Shown: piece after piece, positions 1 to 9,353 of the stretch | How positions within the stretch are numbered: the stretch's first letter is position 1 | Layout of the letters: each line of letters opens with the position of its first letter | Assembly (NCBI RefSeq): GCF_005217615.1 | Contig: NZ_SZNK01000001.1 | Coordinates: forward strand, 5,814,501 to 5,878,500 | Direction of reading: 5' to 3' | Origin: Brevibacillus antibioticus | Lineage (GTDB): Bacteria > Bacillota > Bacilli > Brevibacillales > Brevibacillaceae | Length of the DNA stretch: 64,000 nt | Position numbers and translations under genes: made by a program | Notes under the pieces: generated by a model | Databases searched by the model: none | Told to the model about the DNA's origin: nothing | The model's input: the letters and a program-made list of their open reading frames with translations, nothing else

Positions 1-498
1 ATCCTAAACTCTTTGACACATCCGTTAGTGGCAGCGCTGTTTTTTAACTCACTGTTTTCGTTTTACCATGTTCCGTTTATTTTTGATGCCGTCGCGATCA
101 ACCATGAGTGGATGACGTTTTATCATGTCATTCTCGTGATTGCCGCATTTGCGATGTGGTGGCCGATTGTGAGTCCGTTGTCTGATAACAAGCGACAACT
201 GGCCGGATTGAAAAAACTGTCGTATGTTTTTGCAAACGGTGTCTTGATTACGCCAGCCTGTGCGCTGATTATTTTTGCCTCGGAACCCCTGTATGCTACG
301 TATATAGCTTCTCCACAGCTATTCCAAAGCCTCGACGCGTTTAACGATCAGCGACTTGGCGGAATCATTATGAAGCTAGTACAGGAGCTTGTTTACGGCT
401 GTGTGCTGGCCTATGTCTTCTACCATTGGTACAAGGCAGAGAAGCAGGATGACATGCCAATGGATCAATCTTTTGGTGCTGAAAAGCCGACTTTTTAA
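1..498 (+). CDS. ctaG: Cytochrome c oxidase assembly factor CtaG (C-terminal part)
   Basis: The reading frame is open from the first base, so the gene starts outside the window and only the last 165 residues are seen. They form several hydrophobic membrane segments with a conserved WMTFYHV region and a short charged tail. This matches the caa3-type CtaG family (usually near 300 residues), membrane proteins needed to assemble cytochrome c oxidase in Bacillales. A DUF420 gene, ctaB and ctaA follow on the same strand, as expected for a terminal-oxidase cluster. The family call rests on the fragment plus this context. The cta structural genes probably lie just upstream. Confidence 0.85.
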   Translation: MLNSLTHPLVAALFFNSLFSFYHVPFIFDAVAINHEWMTFYHVILVIAAFAMWWPIVSPLSDNKRQLAGLKKLSYVFANGVLITPACALIIFASEPLYATYIASPQLFQSLDAFNDQRLGGIIMKLVQELVYGCVLAYVFYHWYKAEKQDDMPMDQSFGAEKPTF

Positions 499-541
499 AT
501 ACGCGTGAACAGCAGAAACGTTTGTTGAATGAGGTGAAAAA

Positions 542-1000
542 ATGGGGCTCCTATTGCCTACGGTAAGTACGGCTTTTATCGTCATTAGTGGCATTCTCGT
601 TGCGATTGGCTGGTACGCCATTGCGAAAAAACAAGTAGAAAAGCATATGAAGATTATGAAATGGGCTGCGATCTGTGCCACGATCTTTTTTATCACGTAC
701 GTTTCCAGAACGGCTTTTATCGGAAACACGCATTTTGGCGGACCAGACAGCATCAAGCCAATCTATCAGACATTCTTGTTCTTCCACATCGTTCTGGCAA
801 CAGTCGGTGGTGTGATGGGTCTGATTACACTCAGATACGCTTACACGAAAAACTATGCTTCTCATCGTAAGATTGGTCCTTGGACGTCCATTGTTTGGTT
901 TGTCACTTCCATTACAGGAGCCGTGGTTTATCTGCTGCTGTACTGGATTTATCCAGGTGGCGAGACGTCTGACGTGTTGGATGTAATTTTTGGTAAGTAA
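542..1000 (+). CDS. DUF420 family membrane protein (YozB-like)
   Basis: A 152-residue protein with four predicted membrane helices and the conserved SRTAFIGNTHFGG stretch near residue 55, followed by FFHIVLA and SHRKIG. These features are typical of the DUF420 family, which includes B. subtilis YozB and is regularly found beside ctaG and ctaB. The start ATG at 542 follows GAGGTGAAAA. Its biochemical role is not established; position suggests a part in cytochrome oxidase assembly or copper/heme handling. Confidence 0.85.
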   Translation: MGLLLPTVSTAFIVISGILVAIGWYAIAKKQVEKHMKIMKWAAICATIFFITYVSRTAFIGNTHFGGPDSIKPIYQTFLFFHIVLATVGGVMGLITLRYAYTKNYASHRKIGPWTSIVWFVTSITGAVVYLLLYWIYPGGETSDVLDVIFGK

Positions 1001-1087
1001 GTAGATTTATTGGCATTGGATACAATGTAGGTAGTTATCCAGTCATGATTTGGACGTTCAGATAGAAGGAAACAGGAGGTACAAAAC

Positions 1088-2023
1088 GTGGACCAGCAAA
1101 TGACCGTGCAGGAATCGCTTGATGCCGATGCTTCTTTGCAGACACAGCCGGTAGCACCTGCTACCTTTCGGGATTACGTACAACTGACAAAGCCTGGCAT
1201 TACCCTGTCAAACTTGATGACCACTTTTGCTGCTTTATGGTTAGCGTCCTACGGTTATCCGAACTGGAAACTGGCTTTTTTTACCATGCTAGGAACCGCT
1301 TTGGTCATTATGTCGGGTGCGGCTTTAAACAATTTCTACGACCGTGATCTGGACAAAAAAATGAAGCGGACGCAACATCGGGCGGTAGCGACCGGAAGAA
1401 TTTCTGCACGTAACGCGATCCTCTTAGGAATTGGCCTGCTGTTGGCAGGGGTTACTGTGTTGGCTGTATATGCGAATCCATTGGCGGCGGTTTGGGGATT
1501 GATTGGCCACATTTTTTACGTGCTGATTTACACGCCGCTGAAACGAGTGACAACTCTGAATACGGTGATTGGCGGTATTTCAGGTGCAGCTCCTCCGGTA
1601 ATTGGGTGGGTAGCAGTAACAGAGACCATGGACATGACTGCTTGGCTGCTGTTCCTGGTTTTGTTTTTGTGGCAGCCTCCCCATTTTTTGGCGCTGGCCA
1701 TGCTGAAAACAGAAGAATACCGTGCAGGAAATCTGCCGATGCTACCGGTAGTAAAAGGCTTTGCCGAGACGAAGCGACAAATGGTGTTGTGGGGTTCAGT
1801 GTTGTTACCGGCTTCTTTGCTGCTGTTTGTCCATGCTAGTCTAGGCTATGTGTATTTGCTCGTCATGGGTGTAATGGGGATTGTGTACATGGTTCTGCTT
1901 TTACAAGGCTTCAAGACCAAGGATGATCTTGCTTGGGCACGCAAACTGTTCGGCTATTCCATTCTTTATTTAACCGTGTTTTGTGCAGCGATCGTCATTA
2001 GTACCATGGTTAACTATTATTGA
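1088..2023 (+). CDS. ctaB: Protoheme IX farnesyltransferase (heme O synthase)
   Basis: A 311-residue UbiA-type prenyltransferase that adds a farnesyl chain to heme B to make heme O, at the cytoplasmic membrane. The polyprenyl-diphosphate binding motif NNFYDRDLDKKMKRT lies near residues 81-95, the second acidic/basic loop TPLKRVTTLN near 140, and there are about eight to nine membrane helices. A soluble N-terminal extension of about 25 residues precedes RDYVQLTKPGI. Translation starts at GTG 1088, preceded by AGGAGG at about 1075. Product heme O is the substrate of CtaA encoded next. Confidence 0.95.
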   Translation: MDQQMTVQESLDADASLQTQPVAPATFRDYVQLTKPGITLSNLMTTFAALWLASYGYPNWKLAFFTMLGTALVIMSGAALNNFYDRDLDKKMKRTQHRAVATGRISARNAILLGIGLLLAGVTVLAVYANPLAAVWGLIGHIFYVLIYTPLKRVTTLNTVIGGISGAAPPVIGWVAVTETMDMTAWLLFLVLFLWQPPHFLALAMLKTEEYRAGNLPMLPVVKGFAETKRQMVLWGSVLLPASLLLFVHASLGYVYLLVMGVMGIVYMVLLLQGFKTKDDLAWARKLFGYSILYLTVFCAAIVISTMVNYY

Positions 2024-2050
2024 CACGAAACACTCACTAAATGTTCACGG

Positions 2051-2080
2051 AACATCCCTTGCTTAGCAGGGGATGTTTCA
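2051..2080 (+). terminator. Hairpin between ctaB and ctaA
   Basis: Inverted repeat ACATCCC (2052-2058) and GGGATGT (2070-2076) followed by TTT. The T-run is short, so it may be a weak or partial terminator that lowers ctaA expression relative to the upstream genes. Confidence 0.5.
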
Positions 2081-2145
2081 TTATCGTAAAAGAGGACATA
2101 GAACGAGGGGTTGTTTGATCCTCACAAGAAACAGGGTGACTTACT

Positions 2146-3060
2146 ATGGGAAAATGGCTGAAGCCATTAGCTTTTCTTGCTACCTTGATCATGTTTATCG
2201 TGATGGTAGCCGGATCGCTTGTTACAAAGACAGATTCAGCACTTGGCTGTGGAAATGACTGGCCACTGTGCAACGGTAAATGGGTTCCGGAATACACGTT
2301 GGCATCCATTATTGAATATTCTCATCGCCTGATTACAGGTGTTGCCGGTATTGTTGTCGCGATTTTTTCTGTACTTTGCTGGCGCTATTACAAAGACAAC
2401 CAAGAAGTTCGCAATCTCGCTATTTTTGGGTTGTTTTTCATCGTAGTGGAGTCCATTCTTGGCGCTTCTGCCGTTATTTGGCCACAGTCCTCATCTGTTT
2501 TGGCTCTGCACTTTGGATTCTCCTTGCTTGCTTATACAGGCGTGTTCTTGTTGAGTGTGTTCGTTTATCAACGAGAAAAAACGCAAAGCTTGGTGAAAAC
2601 GACCGTCTCAAAAGGCTTCCGCAACTGGATGTGGTTCGTCGCCATTTATACGTACGCTGTCGTTTATCTGGGAGCGTATGTCAGACATACGGGTTCAAGT
2701 ATGGCATGCAGTGACTGGCCACTGTGTCAGGGACAGGTCATCCCAGAGTTGTACGGACAGACAGGTATTCATTTTGCCCACAGAATCGCTGCGATGGTGT
2801 TGGGATTCTTGTTGTTGGGGACAATGATTTACTGCATACGTCATTTCAAGGAAAAACGGCGTGACTTGTACGGTGCGAGTATCTTGAGCTTTATTCTTTG
2901 CATCGCGCAGGTGTTCAGCGGGGGCTTCGTTATTATTTACAAGCTTCACTTGTACGCTACGCTGACTCACTCCATGATTATCACGATTTTGTTCGGGATC
3001 ATCTGCTACATGTGCTTGCAGACGTTGAAGTCGCCGACAAATGAAAAGCTGAGAAGATAA
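2146..3060 (+). CDS. ctaA: Heme A synthase
   Basis: A 304-residue COX15/CtaA membrane protein that oxidises the methyl group of heme O to a formyl group, giving heme A. There are eight membrane helices in two related halves. Heme-ligand histidines are visible in EYSHRLITG (near residue 60), LHFGFS (near 123), IHFAHR (near 212) and THSMII (near 276). A cysteine pair, CGNDWPLC, in the first outer loop, and a matching one, CSDWPLC, in the second half, are as in Bacillus CtaA. The ATG at 2146 follows a weak site (GGGTGACTT). A terminator follows the gene. Confidence 0.95.
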   Translation: MGKWLKPLAFLATLIMFIVMVAGSLVTKTDSALGCGNDWPLCNGKWVPEYTLASIIEYSHRLITGVAGIVVAIFSVLCWRYYKDNQEVRNLAIFGLFFIVVESILGASAVIWPQSSSVLALHFGFSLLAYTGVFLLSVFVYQREKTQSLVKTTVSKGFRNWMWFVAIYTYAVVYLGAYVRHTGSSMACSDWPLCQGQVIPELYGQTGIHFAHRIAAMVLGFLLLGTMIYCIRHFKEKRRDLYGASILSFILCIAQVFSGGFVIIYKLHLYATLTHSMIITILFGIICYMCLQTLKSPTNEKLRR

Positions 3061-3064
3061 GAGA

Positions 3065-3105
3065 AAGCTGCGCTCCTGATTCGTGGGAGTGCAGCTATTT
3101 TTATA
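3065..3105 (+). terminator. Terminator after ctaA
   Basis: Stem AGCTGCGCTCC paired with GGGAGTGCAGCT, followed by ATTTTTATATT. A good rho-independent terminator closing the heme operon. Confidence 0.8.
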
Positions 3106-3123
3106 TTAAGTGGCTGTGGTGGG

Positions 3124-3324
3124 GGAAGAAGTGCATTTCCAGTCTACGCTTCGGCCTACGCCCCACAAGGGGGATTCACCGTCCGCTCCGAAATAAATGG
3201 CGGGAGCGCTTCAAACGTAGAAGTTTCGGAGAAGGATCTCATAAGTGAAGCTGAAATTCCCCGCCATTTATTTCTGCGCTGGGTAGGGCTCCAGAGGCGC
3301 TTGGACTGGAAATGCACTTCTTCC
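3124..3324. repeat. Composite repeat, part A, copy 1
   Basis: A 201-bp palindromic element. The outermost arms (3124-3144 and 3304-3324) are perfect 21-bp inverted repeats containing GCATTTCCAGTC and its complement. An inner pair, GAAATAAATGGCGGG (3190-3204) with its exact complement at 3260-3274, makes a second stem. A second copy at 16709-16910 keeps both stems. No transposase or long open frame is present. Possible roles are a non-autonomous mobile element or a structured intergenic RNA. Confidence 0.8.
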
Positions 3325-3429
3325 AACGCGACTTTCGATAAAACCATTTGCGAGTGGATTCAAAGATGCTTCATGTCCTACTTTCACGATGGTGTAAACG
3401 TAGCGGAGCAGATACAAAGCTGTTGGAAA

Positions 3430-3504
3430 GCCCTGTCACATGTTCGGAAGGAGACCGCCCGAATGCAGAGAGGAAAAAGGCGACTGGAGAACATGTGGCA
3501 GGGC
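3430..3504. repeat. Composite repeat, part B, copy 1
   Basis: A 75-bp hairpin element. The 16-bp arms 3430-3445 (GCCCTGTCACATGTTC) and 3489-3504 pair with one T-G wobble. The inside carries a conserved GGAAGGAGACCGCCCGAA block and GGCGACTGGA, where CGCC and GGCG can pair as an inner stem. The same element recurs at 17003-17077, again about 100 bp after part A. Confidence 0.75.
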
Positions 3505-3548
3505 TTCGACTCCACCACAACAGTCACGATAGAAGACAGCGAATTTAC

Positions 3549-3580
3549 AAACCGTCAGGCTATTGCCCAGACGGTTTTTC
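3549..3580 (+). terminator. Terminator downstream of repeat copy 1
   Basis: Stem AAACCGTC (3549-3556) with GACGGTTT (3570-3577) and a T-run to 3579. It could end read-through transcription from the ctaA side. In the reverse direction it lies just beyond the end of the 3666-4277 gene, where the T-run is poorer. Confidence 0.7.
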
Positions 3581-3665
3581 AACATTCAAAGGAGCAAAAA
3601 CACCATTTTCCCAACGATACATTTGCAATGTAGTCTTAGGCTTGCCCGGCAGTATTTCACCTGTA

Positions 3666-4277
3666 TCAGGATTTAGCTCCTGCTTCGTCATCTTGTACGA
3701 TTTGATAACTGCCGATCGTCTGGAATAGTTGACCACCCGGTACCGAAACCGTTTCCCGTAGCAGTCCTTCCCATGCCTTGACCAAATGACCTTTGTCTAA
3801 ATACCACAGATTCGCCTCGTAGACCGATATGCCTGATCCGCCAGTATGCTGGACGGTTTCAAATACTCGTTTTTCTGCGAGCAAACGTGGTTTGGCGTCG
3901 TCATTTTTGTCGATCTCGGAGTGATTCACTTCACGCGTATAGTCCCAATGATCCAATTGCAGGCGCGGGGGATTCCATTCCTCTTCTGCGATGAGGGCGT
4001 ACGTACGATCAGGCTTTTGATCAAGGATGTAAAAATTCCCGATATGTACGCTGCCGTTATGCTTGGCGACAATTTCTAGTTCCGGGTCATCATCGAGATT
4101 GACAAGCTGAAAATCAAAGTTGTCGGTAACAATTGGATCTTTGGCTTGCTTGTTAATCCATTCCATTACTTGGGTTCTGGTAGGCTCCTTGGAGGCAAGG
4201 GAAGAGGGGGCAGTGAGGACGAGACTGGAGGCGGCAAGTCCTACTGTCAGGGTGAGAAACAGGCGGGAATTACGCAA
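3666..4277 (-). CDS. Secreted protein of unknown function
   Basis: I do not recognise a family. The best start is TTG at 4277: it is preceded by GGAAAGGAG about ten bases upstream and opens directly on a signal peptide (RNSRLFLTLTVGLAASS... ending near ASSLASKE). An alternative TTG 36 bases upstream would put charged residues before the signal. The 203-residue product has an acidic segment NLDDDPELEIVAKHNGSVHIG of the kind seen in proteins that monitor or display extracellular values. It is monocistronic and divergent from sbcD. Confidence 0.7.
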   Translation of the reverse strand: MRNSRLFLTLTVGLAASSLVLTAPSSLASKEPTRTQVMEWINKQAKDPIVTDNFDFQLVNLDDDPELEIVAKHNGSVHIGNFYILDQKPDRTYALIAEEEWNPPRLQLDHWDYTREVNHSEIDKNDDAKPRLLAEKRVFETVQHTGGSGISVYEANLWYLDKGHLVKAWEGLLRETVSVPGGQLFQTIGSYQIVQDDEAGAKS

Positions 4278-4449
4278 CGGTAACGAGCTCCTTTCCGGGA
4301 TGAGATCGATCAATGGCGACCTTTTCAGTTGGACGACGAGCAGTCAGGAGTAAAAGTTACGGGGAAGTGGAGTAAATTTCAACCGCGAACGGCGCTGTCT
4401 TTTGTTACAATGAAAAGCAAACACATGATCGTGGAGAGTGATAGTAGTC

Positions 4450-5691
4450 ATGCGGATATTGCATACAGCCGACTGGCATTTCGGGAGGCAGCTGGAAGGG
4501 CGGGACCGACGGATAGAACAAACAGCTTTTGTGGACGAGCTTTGTCACATCGCTGATGAGCGGGAAGTAGATTTGGTTCTCATTGCTGGAGATGTATACG
4601 ATTCGGTCAATCCGCCTGCTTGGGCGGAAGAGCTTTTTTATGATGCATTGGAGCGCTTGTCCTCGGAAGGCAGGCGAGGTGTTGTCGTGATCGCGGGGAA
4701 CCATGACCAGCCTGAGCGGGTGCGAGCAGCAGCGCCGCTTGCCACAAAGCACGGGATCGTTTTGTTGGGGTTACCAAAGGAAGCACCACTGCTGACGCAG
4801 GAAGCATCGTCTGATCGCGTGCAAATTGTGCAGGGAGGCCCTTCTTGGCTGGAAATGAAGATTCCTGGCTGCGCTGCGAATGCAGTCATTTTGGCTTTGC
4901 CTTATCCTTCTGAATCGCGATTAAAGGAGCTGCTGAGCGAAAGCTTTACCCAGGAGCAGATGCAGCTTGCTTTTTCCGAGCGCATTGCACAATTGCTTGC
5001 TGATCTGTCTGTTCATTTTCGCGAGGATACGGTTAACCTGGTCACAAGTCACTTATTTGTCATGGGCGGTAAAGAAACGGATTCCGAGCGACCGATTCAA
5101 ATTGGGGGAGCGTTGACTGTATCGCCGCAGGCTTTTCCGAAGAACGCTGATTATGTGGCACTCGGCCATCTCCATCGACTGCAAAAGCTCAGTGACAAGC
5201 CGTTGGTGCGTTACAGCGGCTCACCGATTTCGTACAGCTTTTCCGAAGCAGGTCAGAGCAAGGCAGTCGTACTCGTCGAGGTGGAGCCAGGGCAAGAAGT
5301 GCGTGAGGAGATCATTTATTTGACGAGCGCACGACCATTGGCACGTTGGAGGGCGACAGAGGGAATCGAGCAAGTCGAGCGCTGGTTGGAAGAGGGGCGC
5401 GATGCAGGGGCGTGGATTGACTTGGAGCTGCATGTATCTGGCGTGATCGACCCGGCAGAATTTCAGCGTGTCCGCAAGCTATCGGATGATTTCTTGAAAA
5501 TACAGCGTGTTGTCGTGAGGGAAGATCGTGAGGAGGAAGAGGAACAGCGGGTCGAGCTGACAGAGCTTACGTCCGATCAATTGTTCAAGCGCTTCTATGA
5601 ACGAAAGAGGGGAGCAGAGCCGGATGAGCAGCTCGTGACCTTGTTCCAGCGTCTATTGGCAGAAAACGGAGGAGAGGGGGAAGAAGAGTGA
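4450..5691 (+). CDS. sbcD: Exonuclease subunit SbcD
   Basis: The 413-residue Mre11-type nuclease subunit of SbcCD, which opens hairpins and trims protein-blocked DNA ends in the cytoplasm. Metal-binding phosphoesterase motifs are intact: DWH (residues 8-10), GDVYD (near 47), GNHD (83-86), a TSHLF histidine and GHLH. I chose ATG 4450 rather than the in-frame GTG at 4438, because the product then begins MRILHTADWHFGR as in the family and the GGAGAG site at 4433 is better spaced. Its stop overlaps the sbcC start by 4 bp, implying translational coupling. Confidence 0.95.
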   Translation: MRILHTADWHFGRQLEGRDRRIEQTAFVDELCHIADEREVDLVLIAGDVYDSVNPPAWAEELFYDALERLSSEGRRGVVVIAGNHDQPERVRAAAPLATKHGIVLLGLPKEAPLLTQEASSDRVQIVQGGPSWLEMKIPGCAANAVILALPYPSESRLKELLSESFTQEQMQLAFSERIAQLLADLSVHFREDTVNLVTSHLFVMGGKETDSERPIQIGGALTVSPQAFPKNADYVALGHLHRLQKLSDKPLVRYSGSPISYSFSEAGQSKAVVLVEVEPGQEVREEIIYLTSARPLARWRATEGIEQVERWLEEGRDAGAWIDLELHVSGVIDPAEFQRVRKLSDDFLKIQRVVVREDREEEEEQRVELTELTSDQLFKRFYERKRGAEPDEQLVTLFQRLLAENGGEGEEE

Positions 5692-8600
5692 GACCGATAC
5701 GATTGAAGCTGGCAGGGATGCACAGCTATCGAGAAATGCAAGAGGTCGATTTCGAAATGCTATGTCAGGCGGGATTGTTTGGGATATTCGGCCCGACTGG
5801 AAGCGGGAAATCGACGATCTTGGACGCGATCACACTAGCGTTGTATGGGCAGGTCGTCCGACTGGGCGGGGGTAACCATCCGAAAGAAGTACTGAACCAG
5901 CTGGAGCAGCGCATTTTCGTTTCCTTTACCTTTGAGCTGGGGACTGGCGATGAGCGCAAGCAATATACGGTGGAACGGGAATTTGGCCTGGATAAAAAGG
6001 GGAACAAGCGACAGCCGGAAGTGAGGTTGATTCAGTCGGGAGCCTTGACCGGAGAGCCGGATGTCGTATTGGAGTCCAAGGCCACGTCCGCGACTGCCGC
6101 GATTGAGGCACTGATTGGTCTCACTTTGCAGGACTTTACCCGGGCGGTCGTTTTGCCACAGGGTCAATTTTCCCGATTCTTGACGCTGAAGGGCAGTGAG
6201 CGCAATGAGATGCTGCAGCGAATGTTCCGCTTACATATTTATGGGGAAAAGCTGAGTGAGCGGGTACGGCACGCGTTGGAGCAGGTCAAGGAACAGATGC
6301 ATCGTTTGCAACTGGCGAGTGCAGCTCTGGGTGACGCAGGTCCGGAAGCCTTGGAGCTGGCGAGACAAACGTGGGAGGAAGCTGCGCAAAAAGAGCAGGA
6401 ATTCACTCAGCAAAAACAGGAGCTAGCCGGGAAGCTCAAGGAGCTGGAGCAGCTTAACCAGTGGCATCAGGAGCTATTGCAAGTCCAGGCCCAACTACAG
6501 CAGCAGGAAGCAAATGAAGCGGAAATGGCATCCCTAATGGCGAAGATTCGCGAGTGGGAATCGAGTATTCGACTGTGGCCATTACTCCAGCAATATGAGC
6601 GGATGGATCAGGAATGGCATGCGACTGGTACGGCATTGGAACGCAGCCGCGAACAACAGGAGAGTGCTCGTTTGGCTGTAGATGAGGCAGAGCAGGCGTA
6701 TCAGAAGGTCCATGCCGAGTTGGCTGTACAGGAGCCGTTACTAATTCAGCAAAAGGGCAGGCTGGTACAGGCACAGGAGTGGGAAGAGGAGCTAAAGGCG
6801 ATCCGGGAAGAGTGGACAGGTCTGGAGCGAGAGTGGAATGAAGTCTCAGTCGCCTTGACCAACATAGAACAACAGCTGGAAAAGGATGAAGCCGAATTAA
6901 AAAACTGGGAGCTTGCGTGGGCGGATCTGCAAGAACAGATGAAACAGGTCACGATTTCTCCTGAATGGCGAGCACAAATAGGGGCAGCCAGAGAAGCGAA
7001 ACAGCAGTGGGAACGGGACCATGCCAAGGTACGTGAGCTGGAAAAAGAACAACTCACTGCACAGGAGCACATTCATGCGGCGACCCATACTGCCGATGAG
7101 CACAAGCGCAGCTGGGAAGCGTGTGCGAATCGCTTGGCACAAAAAAGAGAAGAGCTGGCAGCACCAGCCGACTCGGCTTTGATGAGCGAAGCAGAATGGG
7201 AGAAAGCAAGAAATGTACTGGCAGACATGAAGCAGGTAGGTCGCCAGTGGCGGGAAGTATTGCAGGCTTTCTCATCCTGGCAGGAGAAGTCGCAACAAAT
7301 CGTCCAGGAGCGTAAGCAGTTGGATGAGCGCAATCAAGAGCTGACGCGGGCAGTAGAGACAAGCGAAGCACTTGTGAAAAGTCAACTGACCCAGCGAGAT
7401 GAGCTGCGCCAAGAATGGGAACGCTGGCAGCAGGAAAACATGGCGCGATTTTTGCGCGAACGTTTAGAGGAAGGCAGAGAGTGTCCGGTATGTGGTTCCG
7501 AACACCACCCACACGGCCACCAGAACCATACAAAAGCGTCTGAAGCGGGGACGGAGGGTGATGCCCTGCGTGCTCGAATCAAAGCGTCAGAAGAGGCATT
7601 GCGTGCGGCTGAACAAGAAGCAGGCAAGACCAAGGAAGCTTGGTTGGCAGCAAAGGGAGCGCTTGCTGCTTTTGATGAGCGCCTAGCAAGCGTAAAGGCT
7701 GAACAGGAACAGCTGGAAGCGCGCTTGGAAGCGATCAAGGCAGAGTGTCGCGGGTACGGACAGCCTTGGATCGTGGATTCTTTCGAAGAGCTGATCGCCG
7801 TCTATCAGCGCGAGGAAAAAGAACTGATCACCAAGCAAGCGGAAAGAGAGCGGCTAAAAGCAGAGCGTGAGCAATTGCAGCAGCAGCTGGAGACCTTGCG
7901 TGAGGAAGAAGCGGAAAAGAAACGCTTGATGGAGCGGAGCACGCTGTTGCTCGAGCAGGCACAGAAGGCAATCCATGACAATAAAGCTCGTTTGGACGCT
8001 GCAACCATGCAAGAAAAGCATGCGAGAGAAGAACTGGACGCGAAGCGCAATGAGCTTCCCATCGAGGAAATCGAACAGCGCTACGAGGAAATCGGAAAAT
8101 CAGATCGCCGTTTAGCAGAGCTGCAGCAGGTTCGATCAGAGAAAGAAACGCTGCGTGGAAAGCTGACGATGCAGGTAGAAGCAGCCAAATCGCGCAAGGT
8201 AGAGGGCAAATCGCGGGAAGCGGCGCTAAAGGAAAAGCTTGAAGATAGAAAGCGCATGTGGGAACAAAAGCATGCCCAATGGCTGGAACGCACGGGGGGA
8301 CTTACTGCGCAGGAGTGTTTGATAAGGGTAGAGGATTCTCTCCTCGGCTTGCGTCAGGCAGTTACGCTGGCAGAGGCAAAGCGCAAAGAGACCGCCGAAG
8401 CGCGGGAAACGGTGCAAAACAATCTAGTCAAATATTCGGAGACGCTGGCCATCCTCACGCGGCAACGCACGGAAGCTCACGAGACATTGTACCAAGGCTT
8501 GCAGGAAACAGGTCTTGGTACTATTGAGTACGTACGGGAACGGTACGCAGAGCGCGAGCAATTGCCACAGGCACAGGAAAAAGTCGAGGCTTACACGCGA

Positions 8601-9338
8601 ATCGCAGGGCAGCTTCGTTACGAGGAAGAAAGGCTACAGCAAGCAGTAGCAGGCCGTTCGTTTACGCAAGAAGAGCTCACCACTGCAAAAGAGGCGTGGG
8701 AGCAATGGGAGCAAGCCTTCCAAGAGGCGCAAAAGCAAGTCGCTGTCGCCAAAGAGCATGTGGATCGCATGGAAAAAAATCATGACAAATGGCAAGAGCT
8801 TCACAAAGAGATGGTACAGCAGCAGGATGAGCAGAGCCGCTTGGAAGAGTTGAAAAAGTTGTTTGAAGCCAAGGCGTTTGTCCAGTTCATTGCGGAGGAA
8901 AAACTGGTATCAATCGCAAGAGACGCTTCTTATCACTTGAAGCGGATGACCGCCAATCGTTACGGGCTGGAAATCGGCGACGAGGGCGAATTTGTTTTGC
9001 GGGATGAGGGAGCTGGAGGAATGCGCCGTCCAGTAAGCACATTGTCTGGCGGGGAAACATTCCTGACCTCCTTGTCGCTGGCTCTTGCCTTGTCGATGGA
9101 GATTCAAATGCGTGGCGGACGCTTGGAGTTTTTCTTCCTGGACGAAGGCTTTGGAACACTCGATCCGGAGCTTTTGGAAGTCGTTATGGATGCGCTTGAG
9201 CGACTGCGCATGGACGATTTTACCATCGGGGTCATTAGCCACGTCCCGGAAATACGTGTGCGCATGCCGCGTCGTCTGGTCGTGACACCAGCAGAACCGA
9301 TGGGAAAAGGAAGCATGCTGCATCTGGAAATGGAGTAG
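5688..9338 (+). CDS. sbcC: Exonuclease SMC-like subunit SbcC
   Basis: The 1216-residue Rad50-type ATPase partner of SbcD. Walker A GPTGSGKST is at residues 35-43. Two very long glutamate/glutamine-rich coiled coils flank a CPVCG zinc hook near residue 599. The ABC signature TLSGGE (near 1117) and Walker B FFLDEGFGTLD (near 1147) close the ATPase head. The GTG start is embedded in the sbcD stop (GTGA). The length is slightly above usual for Bacillus SbcC (about 1130), the difference lying in the coiled coils. addB starts 15 bp downstream. Confidence 0.95.
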   Translation: MRPIRLKLAGMHSYREMQEVDFEMLCQAGLFGIFGPTGSGKSTILDAITLALYGQVVRLGGGNHPKEVLNQLEQRIFVSFTFELGTGDERKQYTVEREFGLDKKGNKRQPEVRLIQSGALTGEPDVVLESKATSATAAIEALIGLTLQDFTRAVVLPQGQFSRFLTLKGSERNEMLQRMFRLHIYGEKLSERVRHALEQVKEQMHRLQLASAALGDAGPEALELARQTWEEAAQKEQEFTQQKQELAGKLKELEQLNQWHQELLQVQAQLQQQEANEAEMASLMAKIREWESSIRLWPLLQQYERMDQEWHATGTALERSREQQESARLAVDEAEQAYQKVHAELAVQEPLLIQQKGRLVQAQEWEEELKAIREEWTGLEREWNEVSVALTNIEQQLEKDEAELKNWELAWADLQEQMKQVTISPEWRAQIGAAREAKQQWERDHAKVRELEKEQLTAQEHIHAATHTADEHKRSWEACANRLAQKREELAAPADSALMSEAEWEKARNVLADMKQVGRQWREVLQAFSSWQEKSQQIVQERKQLDERNQELTRAVETSEALVKSQLTQRDELRQEWERWQQENMARFLRERLEEGRECPVCGSEHHPHGHQNHTKASEAGTEGDALRARIKASEEALRAAEQEAGKTKEAWLAAKGALAAFDERLASVKAEQEQLEARLEAIKAECRGYGQPWIVDSFEELIAVYQREEKELITKQAERERLKAEREQLQQQLETLREEEAEKKRLMERSTLLLEQAQKAIHDNKARLDAATMQEKHAREELDAKRNELPIEEIEQRYEEIGKSDRRLAELQQVRSEKETLRGKLTMQVEAAKSRKVEGKSREAALKEKLEDRKRMWEQKHAQWLERTGGLTAQECLIRVEDSLLGLRQAVTLAEAKRKETAEARETVQNNLVKYSETLAILTRQRTEAHETLYQGLQETGLGTIEYVRERYAEREQLPQAQEKVEAYTRIAGQLRYEEERLQQAVAGRSFTQEELTTAKEAWEQWEQAFQEAQKQVAVAKEHVDRMEKNHDKWQELHKEMVQQQDEQSRLEELKKLFEAKAFVQFIAEEKLVSIARDASYHLKRMTANRYGLEIGDEGEFVLRDEGAGGMRRPVSTLSGGETFLTSLSLALALSMEIQMRGGRLEFFFLDEGFGTLDPELLEVVMDALERLRMDDFTIGVISHVPEIRVRMPRRLVVTPAEPMGKGSMLHLEME

Positions 9339-9353
9339 GGAAGGGGAAAAATC

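Noticed and set aside
376-1000. Overlapping antisense frames opposite the DUF420 gene
   Set aside because: They lie fully across conserved genes, have no ribosome site and no recognisable domain.
3156-3633. Frames inside the first repeat copy, similar to one at 16583-16828
   Set aside because: The shared peptide (ETSTFEALPPFIS) comes only from translating the palindromic repeat; no starts or ribosome sites are conserved.
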